DNA of 64,000 nucleotides. Source: Undaria pinnatifida. Taxonomy: Eukaryota; Sar; Phaeophyceae; Laminariales; Alariaceae. The stretch spans positions 11,747,845-11,811,844 of the forward strand of contig JABAKD010000015.1 in the NCBI GenBank assembly GCA_012845835.1. Reading direction: 5' to 3'. The position numbers and the translations under genes were made by a program. The notes under the pieces were generated by a model that saw only the letters and a list, made by a program, of their open reading frames with translations, did no database searches and was not told the DNA's origin. Below, piece after piece: positions 9,826 to 21,800 of the stretch (the first letter of the stretch is position 1; each line of letters begins with the position of its first letter).

Positions 9826-12800
9826 CTGAACGCGAGTATGCACGCGCGACATCGATTATCAATGAAAAAGCTATCAACTACAGTATCAGTAATCCGTCGT
9901 ATGTCATCAACGACTAACGATCAACGATCATTTCGCAGGCATCAGTGATCAATGACAAATTATCAATTATCAATTATCCATCATCACCCATCAATGTTAA
10001 TACTACTAAACATCACCTCGGACAAGAAATTGGAATTGAAACAAGAGATCAGCGGACGAATGGACGCATCAGCTACCAGGAAAAAATGGTACATAAGGAC
10101 ATTGCTTCTCTGACGATATATCGCCCTCAGGATGGATGCAAACGCCACAGGAATAGATGAGGAAGTCAATCCTCAACAATCAACCATCAATCGTCAAACC
10201 ATACTCGGACGTTGTACAGCTCGGACAGGTCATGATCTAGATCACATATATCATACAGATCACTAGATCATTTCAAGTAGATTCTGTACCTGCCGTTATC
10301 ATATGTTGTGCAGGATTTGTATATAAGAGTACACAGATCCAACAGTTGCGCATTTGCCACATCACGCAGATCGTACGGCTCCCCCCCGTGAACATGAGCT
10401 AAACCATACAGATCTTCCTTGAAAATCTAGATCATCCGGCGGGAACCCGTGATCTGTCCGACATGTACGAGTAAGCGGCTGATATAACCGCACTCCTCGT
10501 ACTGTAAGCCACAACATCTAAACAGGGATAAGGGTACATTTTCGTGTTTCAAGGTAACCATATATTTGCAAAAAAAAACACTTCAGCGGTGAGATCGAAG
10601 ATTTTGTCGAAACTCATCTTTGCAAGCTGTGTTTGATACTCCGATCGCGCGCATTACTGGGTGTGTGTCCTCATTAAGGACATAGGTCGGCGACTTCCCT
10701 TGGAACTACAGTGTAGCTTGTACCAGGGACAACAGGGTGATGTTAGTCAGTCTGTGCGCGGAAACTATAACACCCGTCGTTGAGGGGGACAAAATCTGAC
10801 AGCTGTGGAAGGAAATGCATCAGTTTATCAAGTGCATCCTGTAATAGAACCATATACCATATCTATATCATGACCCGCAACATGGTTGTGAACGATATAT
10901 ATATCAGGGGGGGCGAGGAAGTCATCGATTGATAAAAATCGCCAAGCGGTCATCCATTACCAATCATCAATCAACCACACCTCAAGACATAAAGAAATCA
11001 GCGTCCGAACAAAAAACGTGCAAACTTCGGACATATCACCACATAGATCACATATGTACATACATATAATTGTCATTTTTTTTTTCTTCTTCGGGCACAC
11101 CTCTTCGTGCTCGCGCCTTTATCCGAAACGTCATATGGTGTGGGCACAAATAGATCGTCGGGGTTACGTTGCCGGAGGTTTGGGCGCGATCCGTCCAGTG
11201 TGTGTCGCGCGTGGCAAGCCCTTTAAACTATTTGGCCTTGGGCATACTTAGGGGAAATCCTCGGGTTTCCGCAACATCCCCGGGCATGGTGCTTCAGCAT
11301 CCCCCCAGGGACTAGGTTTCCGCATCCCTCCGGGGATTGGGTTTCCGAATCCCCTATCCCCGTGTACGCACGTAAAATTTGGATGCACACCGGGTTTTTC
11401 TGCTCGTAGACGGTACACGTTCTTATGTCTATTGTTTGCACAGAGCACCATGCTACGATCCTGCCGCCCAGCAGCAGTCCAGCCCCCTAGCAGCAGCAGC
11501 CTGCAACTCTATGCGCTTATGGCTGTTGTAGTAGCTGATTGCTATGATCGGAGCCTGCGATGCTCTACCCGCCTATACGCCACTACCTCTCGCTGCTGTT
11601 GCTACTGCAGCTTCTGTCAAGTGTCATGCCGGCGTAAAGTGTAAGGATCGTTTGAATATCATAGTATCATATTAGGACTCAAACGGTCCTTATATTTATG
11701 TTAATGTTGGTGTGCTTCGTATATGACATCGTACCATACCAAGAGAGCACAACGCTACAACTCTGTCGCACAGCAGCAGCAGCAGTAGGCAACACCATTT
11801 ATGTGCGCGTGGCGTGTCCTCGCTATGCTGCGGCGAGTTGCTTGTGTCGGAGCCCGTCATTTGCCACCCCACCATACCACACGTTTCTGCTGTGCTGCCG
11901 CTTGGTGCGTGTCCGTCGACTCGGAAACATAGGGACCGTTGTAATAGTAACGATTCAGATACCAACCCATCCCTATACATTTGCGTCCACAGAGGCAGTT
12001 TTTTAACGAGTATTTTTTCTGTTTTTTTTCGAAGATCGCAGATGACAAACAGCAGACAACATGCGGAGAGCAAAACGCTACAGGTAGGACCATGTGCGCG
12101 TGCCGTCTCCTCTCTTTACGGCGGCGAGTTGCTTTTGTCATAGCCTGTCACGTATCATCCTCTTGCTCTTTCGTCTCAATACGTGCTCTTTACATAACAT
12201 TCTACGGTAAGCCGCATCCCACGCGACACGTGCCCCTTCTCGCTTCCTGGCGGTTTCCAAGCTGGAGTTCGAAGTGTGACGCTCTTCTCGAAATCATACA
12301 CATTAATACAGTATAAAAGTTTTGCGTGTTGTTGTGTATTTTCTCAACAATAGATCGGTCGCGGGCACGTCCATATCGAGCACCCAAAAAGTGCTAAAAG
12401 TACTACTACTGCTATTGAGTACACCCAAGAAGTACTGCGGGTAAAATGCGAATTCATGTTTTTTTCCGGGCACTTTTTTTTTGTACAAGATACAATGTAG
12501 AAACGAATGCAATGGCCATTGCGTCCGGTAAGTGATATTAACCTGTCCTTGCGCCACTCCCCTAGGCACTTCCCGGAAGGGAACCTAGTAGATGATATAG
12601 ATCACTTGCTGTTAGGGGGGGGATTGGAGGCCTATTTTGACCCAAAAAAGCGGCAGGCTATTCGGATAGACCAGCCAAAAAAGATCAAAACTCTGAAAAA
12701 GTAAAACTACCGACATGCTCCTAGCTACTTGGTTTTAGTGTAGGTGCACAGAGAACTTGTATGTGGTAGATCTCGGAGGCGGAGATGATTTCGACCTTGA

Positions 12801-15800
12801 CGTCATACAGACACCTCACACAGGCACATGCCGTTCGGATGACTTGCTTTTTTTAGCACAGGAGTACAAATTCACCTTTTTATAGACGGAAAGGTGCGGA
12901 GAAACATGTTTTTCCTGTGGTTTCTGCCTCCTGCTCTTATGGCGTGCTTGAGTAGTGCGGAAACACATAGTCAGGCTCTGCGTTGGGATGTGCAGCATAC
13001 AGCGAAACAAACCCCACTCGAATCGACGTAGTATCCGTCGAGAACGATCTGGCAGAAAATCGCCCCTTCAGTCACTTTTGGGGGACCACGACAATCGATT
13101 TCGTGATGGGCAATTCGAAAAAACAGAAGGAACCTTGGCCTAGGGCAAACGGAAAAAAAAAGTCCAAGTTAACCGGGAGTGGTTGACAATGACTGGTATC
13201 ATACGAGTAAGAGTGCGCGAGTACAGACATACACAAGATTGGAGTCTGACTCCAGGCGCGTGCTTACAAAGCCTTGGCCAAGACTCAAGCCCAGCGGCAA
13301 GTACAGCAACAACGTACACGTGGGCTAGAGGTGGGGCGCGCCGCCACGGAGGTATACGGGCGGCGCCGTATACCATGCGCGGTGCAGCACGGCCCAGGGG
13401 CTTGCACAGCAGCAGCAGCAGCAGCAGCAGCCAAGAAAACAAGAGACCAGCCCCTACTGCTTGATCCCTTCGTATCACATATGGGGCAGCACCGTCGTGC
13501 TGCCGGCCGCCGAGCCCACGGGGCCGCTTACGCTCGTGCGTCCATGTGTAGGCTGCTGCTCTGCGCTCTGGGCCTGGGGCTGTACAGCAGTATGCTTCGT
13601 ACGAGAAGCAAAGGCACCCCAGTGGGTTGACTTTTTTTTAGCAAAAGAGTGATGGCGGCCTGAGGCAGCAGTGCATTTTTCATGAATGCTACGCTCCGAA
13701 CAGCTTTTTGCCGTGACGTGTTTTTGTTTTCCCCATCGCTGATTGGTTGATTTCCTAAAGAGCTTTTTTCGTAAACAACCACCATGGGACATTTTCCCCC
13801 CAATTTTCACGTCTAAAAAGATTCCATTCCCAGACCTAACAGTAGATCCTGTATATGCCGTTAACGCCTAGACAACTGGGAACCCTTTTTTCTTTACACA
13901 TTTATTTGGGGGCTCTAAAGGGGCAACGAGATGTTGTGCAGGATCTATGTACGTAGAGTGCAGATCCAAGCCCGGAAAAAATGCGCTAGATCACACAGAT
14001 CGTACGGCTCCCACCCGGTAACATGAGCTAGACCATAGAGATCTTCCCTGAAATATATATACAGTATACCAAGTCGTAATCGCTGGTCTGTCTGACGTTC
14101 GAAAACATGTGTCGGACACAAAACGGCAATCGTGTCTGCAAGGCAAAGATATCTCACCCGCAACGTGGTTGTGTTGTAAAAACCACCAGAATATTTCAGG
14201 AAGTCATTCATCAATCATCATTGGTCAACAATCAGTCAACAACAACGAAAGGCACGTACCTAATACACAAGGATACAGAGTATTCATGCATGAAGATAAC
14301 GATGCATCACCCGCAGCATGGCTGTAAACGCCGCCAGAGTATGTGGGGAAGTCAATCATATATAGTCCACTCATCCTCACTTCTCAATCATCAATCAAAA
14401 CCTTGACCAATCAAATATCAGCGTTACGGACGATGGACATCGGACGCACAAGGGAATTCGTGTCTGTTGATAACGATATCTCACCCGTAACATGGCTATA
14501 AACGCCTCCGGAATACGTAAGGAAGTCAGCGTACACGGAAAACGCCGCGGTCACGGATCCGAACTTCATCATGTCCCTCTGGATATCTTGCACACCCTGA
14601 AAAATAAAACCAAAAAACGGCACAGCAACGCGGACATCAAAAAGCCGCAGCAGCAGGAGCAGCAGAAGTCAGCAACAACAGCAACGATGGAAGTAGCAGC
14701 ACGCAGAAATAGCGCAATCAGTAGCAGCAGAAGCGAAGGCAGAAAAATCGATAGCCATACACAGCAGAAGCAACAGCAGCGGTAGCAACAGCAGCGGTAG
14801 CACCAGCAGCGGAATCAGCACGGGTAGAATGAGGAGACAGTACGTAAAAGCAGCGGCAGCAGCAGCGGAGGCGGCGGCGGTGGCAACAGCAGCGGCGGCG
14901 GCGGCGGCGGCAGCAGCGGTAGCGTCCATCCCAATACAACAAAAACAACAACAACAACGACGTCATCTCTCCCACCAGAAAAATAAACGAACCAATCAAC
15001 GTCCCCCATCCCCTCTCACCCCCAGCGAGTAGGCCTCCTTAAGCCATCTTATTGTCCTCCCCGTAACTAGAGAAAAAAAGGTCCTTCGGAGCACTTTCAA
15101 AGACACTTAGGTATAGGCGTGGGGTACTCGCTATCGGCGCAATCGAATGATCAACGTGCTCCAAATAAAAAAACAGGCAGTCAAAACGGTCGCCAAAATA
15201 AGGAACCAACTCATCAACGCCCCCCAAAGAAAGCAATCAACCAATCGACGTCCCTCATCCCCTGTCACCCCGAAAGAGTGGGCCTCCTTAGCCCTTGTCT
15301 TGTCCTCTTGACAACTAGGCGGGAAGGTTCCTTTGGATCACCACATGAACCACAAGAAAACAACCAACCAGTAGAATCCCTCCAAAATAAAAATTCACCC
15401 AATCAACGCCCTGCCCCCCCCCCCTCCACCAAGAAAAAAAGCAACCACTCAACGTCATTCAAATAAAAAACAACCAATCAAGCTCACCCCCAGCGAGTAG
15501 GCCTCCTTAAGTATCTTCTTCTCCTCCCAACAGCTCCACGGGCAAGATCGTTCTGACTACTTTGAACCGAAAGACACTTAGGCGTGGGGTACTCGCTATC
15601 GGCGCACTCGACCTTTCAACGCTCTCTAAAAAAACACACACACACCCTGGAAAGAAGAAATAAATCAACCAATCAACGCCTCCCATCCCCTCTCACCCCT
15701 AGCGAGTAGGCCTCCTTGGCCATTTTCTTGTCTTCCTCGTAGCTAGTCGGGAAAGTTCCTTCAGAGCATTTTGAAAGGCACTTCGGCGTGGGGTACTCGC

Positions 15801-18800
15801 TATCGGCACATGCCGGGTAGCCGGATGCTCCGGGGTCAACGTGGTGTGCGCAGGGCTGGAACTCGTATGGCTGGGGGATGCGGGGGGGGGGCGGGGCGGA
15901 GGGGAGGGGAGGGATGGAGAAGTTTGATACACTCTCCATCGATCGTTTTCATTACAAATAAAAATGAATACATTACAGCTGTGAAATCGAGGATTATGCG
16001 TTCTACCACTTCATCGCACACCACATTCTCGCGTACTGGTATCACATACCAGTACCGGGTACCTGCCATCACCAAATATACCATACTGCAGCATATGTCC
16101 CGATATAGTGCCGATTGCCCGCTACAGTGCCTGTGAAATCGCTTGGCACATTCAGGGAACAACCAGTAGTGACTGTGTGCCGAGTAGTGCCGGTTGCCGA
16201 TGTAGTGCCGGTATTTCCCTATATAGTGCACATACCGGCACTACGGAGGGACCGCAATATCTGTATCGTTTAGGACTCGTCACCTTGCAGGTATTGCCCT
16301 GCCCGATTTCCGAGTAGCCTCCTCCAGTAACAACACCCGTCCTGGTGAACCACTTCCACGCAGACCCGGGTTGACCACCATTGCAGCCCATGCTGAAAAA
16401 AAAAAAAAAAAAAAGGGGCACAAAACCAAGATAAAAAAAACACACACACACCAATAACATCGCGGTTAGCAGAGAAACGAAAGGAGTTGGGACTTGTAGA
16501 GATGATGGGCACCACCGGACGGCATTTTCGAAGAACCGAGACCCGAATAGAAGGCGTTAGTAAAAAAAAAGCCCGTCCGATGATCGGGGCGTTGGTACGG
16601 TGGGGGGGGTTACCGCTTTTATGCCACTACCGCGCTTTCACCTCACCATCCGCACGAGTGGCTATCTACCTCAGTGACACAGCGTAGCTAACATTCATTC
16701 CATTGCGGATTCATATCGCCAAATCAAAACTGCACGAAAGCTTGAGAGACCGCCACGGAACCGGGGGGACATTCGCACGAGTGACCGCGAGGCACTACTG
16801 CAATGAAAGGCCCCAAAAACTGACCCCGCTACAGTAGCTGTGGTAGGTAAAACTGACGCCGCTACAGTAGCTGTGGCCACAAATGGCACTCACAAAACAC
16901 AAACAACACGGTTGGTGTAGTACGATGCTCGTTATTGTCGGGTCGTTGGATCGGCCGTATTTATCGATTGAAAAAATAGAGTAAAATATGTAAAGCGCAG
17001 ACTAACAATAGTCTATACTGGTATTCCGAAGTACTTCTATATTTGTGCGTCGGTTAGAGTACAAAGACTACGCCACGTCAAATTTAAGAGTCCAACTATG
17101 TAAAATTGAGCGGGGCGTGACCGATCCGCCGTTCACGCAGCAGGTTGGCTTGGCCAGCTTGTAGGGAAGGTAGCGATGGGGGGGGGTGTTACACAAAAAC
17201 ACAAAACACAAGACGAAAATCACAAAAACACAGCTGTTACCGTCGCGGTTTTTGTAAAGAAGGGAAATAGGATGGGACGGGGAGCTACAATAGGCATAGC
17301 GAGTAAACACAAAACACACAACACAAAACGAAAATCACAAAAACACAGCTGTTACCGTCGCGGTTTTTGTAAAGAAGGGAAAAGGATGGGACGGGTCGCT
17401 CCAATAGGGATAGCGACTAACCACAAAAACCAAAACACGAAACACAAAAAAAAAACAGAAAACAGTTACCATCGCGGTTTTGTTGAAAAAAGGAACAGGG
17501 ACGAGACGGGACGGGACGCTACATGCGGATAGCAACTTTCGACTCAAGAGGCTATTCACCGCAGGAACTACTTCACATGATCGGCGGAATACCTTTCGAT
17601 TCAAGAGGCTATTCAACAGAGGACGTACTCCACATGATCGGCGACATACCAACAGCACCAGGTACTCGTTACAGTTACCATCGCGGTTTGTCACTAAGGG
17701 GAACGGGATAGGACGGGACGCTAAAATACGGATGGCGCGTGTTGGCCACGTTGTTTTTCGAGTCAAGACACACCCTACCAGTAGTACTGTACCAGGTAGA
17801 GATTAACCATTTCTTCCCCTCCAATGTTCTTGGCTTGATAAAATACTCTATACCCCACCCAGAAACAGTTGTTTTTACTTTTTAGAGAGAAATTAAAGTG
17901 CAAACCCATGGAAAATATTGTGTCTTAGGTTAGGTACAAAACGAAAAAAAAAACACACACACATACACACCAAGCAAAAAAACAACGCATCTTCCAAGCG
18001 ACACTGGCTCAAGGAGTCCCCAAGTTCAGAAGAAAAAAAAACAGCAACACCGAAAAGTGCCACCGTCAGTGTCGTAGCAGACGTGCGAAGAGGCGTTCTC
18101 ATCCGAGAAAATACCCGACACCGTCGGAAGACCACGTATGTTTTACCCAGCTGTACCAGTGTCATCCCTCGGGAGGGGTTGCAGTTGTTGAATTAACTCA
18201 TTGTGTGTGAGCGGTTCAGCTCCTCAAGTGTGTACCATGGGTTCGTACGATAACTTTACGATAATATATTTGGTTTTAGGACTAGCGCATGGACACGTTG
18301 CTCGGGTTGGGCGACGACCGTCTCCTATGAAGTCATACTTTGGGTGAGATACTGAGATAGATTTTCACGTCCACAGCCCAGAAACTTGTGCTGCATCTCT
18401 CAGAAACTTGTGCTGCATCTCTCAGAGACTTGTGCTGCATCTCTCAGAGACTTGTGCCGCATCTCTCAGAAACTTGTGCTGCATCTCAGAAACTTGTGCT
18501 GCATCTCTCAGAGACTTGTGCTGCATCTCTCAGAGACTTGTGCTGCATCTCTCAGAAACTTCCGCTGCATCTCAGAGACTTGTCCTGCATCTCTCAGAAA
18601 CTTGTGTGCTACATCTCTCAGTAAACTTGTGCTGCATCTCAGAAACTTGTGCTGCATCTCTCAGAAACTTGTGCTGCATCTCGGAAACTTCTGCTGCATC
18701 ATCTCAGAAACTTCTGCTGCATCTCAGAAACTTCCGCTGCATCTCAGAAACTTCCGCTGCATCTCAGACTCTTCTACTGCATCTCTCAGAAACGCCGCTG

Positions 18801-21800
18801 TATCTCAGAAACTTCTGCTGCATCATCTCAGAAACTTCTGCTGCATCTCTCAGAAAACTTCTGCTGCATCTCAGAAAACTTCTGTTGCATCATCTCAGAA
18901 ACGTACGCTGCATCCCTATCGCGGGACGACTCACCAGCACCAGGCATTCGTTCCATACTTCGGGATTACGAGGTTCCCCTCCGGTGCGTGGTCTCGGTAG
19001 AGGTGTACCACTTTTCGGCGAAAATAAAAACGCCTGAACATTGGAAACGGGGGTAAAACCCTTAAAAACCAAAGAAGAAAAAACTAGCCATAGTCATACC
19101 TGGTAGCCACCATAGATATGTAACCCGACATCTAAACACCCACCAGCGCGAACGACATAACAGCTTGCAGTTTTTTTCATAGAAGCGCCCTGTACTTGTT
19201 TTTCAAAGGGGATTGTCGAGTGGAGACATTAAGCTCGAAAATGTAGGTGCACCCAATCGCCAACACCAACACCACCAACGCCACCACCCACACCCACACC
19301 AACACCAACATATATATCAACATCAACGCCCACATCAGCATCAACGCCCACATCAACATCAATAACACCAACATCACCGCCAACATCAAAACCACCTTTA
19401 TTAATGCCATCATCATCAGCAGCACCACCACCACCACCACCACGAACACCACGAACACCGTACATGCGTCAGGCCGCACGCAAAGCCATACATAGCACCA
19501 TGCCGTCGCATCCTCAGCACGAAGCACCAACAGCTGATCCGCACTCACCGCCCCCGCAACCCCACCACCACCACTGACACCACCAACAATACCACCAAGA
19601 CCACCAACACCAGCACAAACACCACCATTACCAACACCGCCCACTAGGCGTATATCCATGATACCAGCAAAACTGCTGTCACAGCTGGGTGTTCGTACGA
19701 GCACAAAGACAGCACACGGCGGGGGCAAAACAAGACGGCAAAGCGTCTGTTTTACGATTTTTTTTCCCCGCGAAAAAACATACCATCGATAAAAAATAGA
19801 AAAAAAAAAACAGAGCAGAACGGACAGTCCACAAAAAAGCGAAGAAAAAAGAATAGAAAAATAGGCACTGCCGTACTAAGCCCGTCGAACAAACCTCAGG
19901 CCGCACGAAAAGCCATAGCAGCACGCCGTCGTATCCTCAGCACTAAGCATGACCAGCTGATCCGCGCTCGCCTCCCCCCCATCCTCTCCAAGACCAGCAA
20001 TGCACCGGCGGTCATTAAAAGCTTCAGTGGACGCGAACGCCCAGCAACTACCACAGTCACTCTGGTCCCTGACCCGGCCAATAATGGAAGCGCATTGAGA
20101 AAATGCTTCCCTCGCATCGAAGTTGGCAGGGATATCCTCGTTGCCTTCGGCATAGAGGTTCGGGCCGCTGACACGCAGACGGCGCGCGGTCGCCACCGGA
20201 TGGGCGCCGTCTTCTACTACCGCCATGGTAGCGCTCGTGCTCTGGTCGTCCGTACCGTACCTCCTGCTCGCGAGAAAAATTTCGGTTGCACAAATGGGGC
20301 GATGAAAGGAAGGAAAACAAAAAGAGGAAATCTCGGGGGTTGTGGAGAGATGCATTTAATCTGAAAATATTTGAGGCGTGATTGGGTAGGGGATGGGGGA
20401 TGACATTCAGTTGAATATCAATGTTTGAGGCGTGAGTGGGTAGGGGATAGGGGATGGGATTTGTTGAATATTAGTGCTTTTGAGGCGTGATTGGGTAAGG
20501 GATAGGGGACGGGATACATTGGCAAGCTTAATGTTGGAGGCGTGATTGGGTAGGGGGTAAGAGATGAGATTTGATGAATACTACTGGAGGCGTGCCTGAG
20601 TAGGGGATAGGGGGTGGGATTCGTTGAATATCAATACTGCAGGCTTGATTGGGTACGGGATAGGGGATGGGTTTTGTTGAATATAAACAATGGATGCGTG
20701 ATTGGGTAGGGGATAGGGTATGGGATTGCACAAATGTTCGCTCACCTCCGGGGCAGCTCTTCGAAACCAACTTGTCCCCGCATCACTGTCCCTCCGGCAA
20801 TACGCCTGTCCAATGACAAACAAACACACATGATACACATGTACATAAGCAATCGCGGCGTGAGATAGCAATCAGTAACGGCACACAAAAGACACATGTG
20901 AAACTGAAAAAAAACGCGATATTGGACGTTTACAAGTATGTGCACCTGGATTTTTATACGCGTGCCGGAAATCGCGATGTCTTCGCGACCTGTGGTCCGC
21001 AAAACACAACACAAAAGCGAAAAATCGCACAGGGCAAATTTTACCCCACCGCGATATTTAGTGTTATTTTCTTGCGCAGAGCCGGAATTACTGGCAGGGA
21101 GAACTGGACACGCGCATATCCAGACGCGGCCTGCTTCTCTACGGCGCCATCCGATCATCACCGCACCAACATGGACAACAACAGCAACGATGACCGCAGA
21201 GACGGGATTAAATGCACACGGCAGGCCGGTGCTCTCGCGGCCGGGGATGGGCGGATGCCCGGGATGCCCGGATTCAGCAGCACCATCACAACACCCAGAA
21301 CTGCTCCGGCTGGGTGGCTTTCTGACGGAGTAGCCCCAAACCCGTGCCCCCAGCCCTGCAGGCCCTTCACTCTACCCGGCAACAAGCGGGTAGCGGTTGG
21401 CGCGCCGGACGCACGGTGCGGAGGAGGCAACACTTGGCAGCCGCGTCATTCCAGCGCCATCGCTGATGCCATGGGTTCTGGTCTGGGCTCTGTCCACGTG
21501 GACGGCAATATCCTCAGCGATTTGAGAAATCTAACCTACGAGCACTGCTGCTGCTGCTGCTGCTGATGTAGACTACACGTCGTACGAGTAGCGAGATACC
21601 GGCGCCCGCCAGCAACGCATTGGCGCTTCGTGCGACGTGCGGTCTGGCAAGCCGATCCATCCTCATGAGCTCAGGCGGGCTTCGAGACGATTGCCTCGTA
21701 GGGTATTTAAGGGTGGCGACTTCGTACCTAGAGGGCACAAGTCTTCGCGCACATGTTATGAAAAACCTTTGCTCGATAAAAACCAAAACCTCACACTAAT

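Larger units (their letters stand above)
9826..14484 (-). other. Long intron of the fusion protease
   Basis: Contains exon-tail echoes (14285-14350, 14130-14206, 10865-10925, 10075-10165), two family C SINEs, one family F repeat, a ~28-bp tandem with GGTTTCCGCATCCC (11255-11370), a triplicated CAG-rich segment (11440-12150), a CAG tract (13405-13430) and a decayed TTAA MITE (13861-13926). No independent gene is supported. Confidence 0.6.
16393..19894 (-). other. Intron of minisatellites and an exon-tail echo
   Basis: Holds a ~123-bp tandem array (17165-17530), a related 17530-17720 block, a 21-bp minisatellite (18375-18912), an AAC/ACC-rich tract (19250-19640) and an echo of the catalytic-Cys exon. 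Nothing is recognisable between 16500 and 17100 or 17730 and 18370. Confidence 0.6.

Noticed and set aside
18375-18912. CRISPR-like array
   Set aside because: Units are head-to-tail with no unique spacers, in a eukaryotic intron. It is a minisatellite.
18386-19037. Long ORFs (204 and 209 codons) in the minisatellite
   Set aside because: They follow from a stop-free 21-bp unit. Several frames are open at once and there is no start or splice context.
20898-21566. 222-codon plus-strand ORF in a GC-rich block
   Set aside because: It starts in AT-rich intronic sequence, ends in a CTG tract read as poly-Cys, has no domain, and lies opposite the fusion protease's intron. High GC alone keeps it open.
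21536-21666. Minus-strand candidate first exon of the protease ([11 protein letters not shown]..., poly-Ser from AGC)
   Set aside because: The phase fits the 20805 exon, but the donor is weak and the 24417-24269 exon carries the true propeptide motif with equally good phase.
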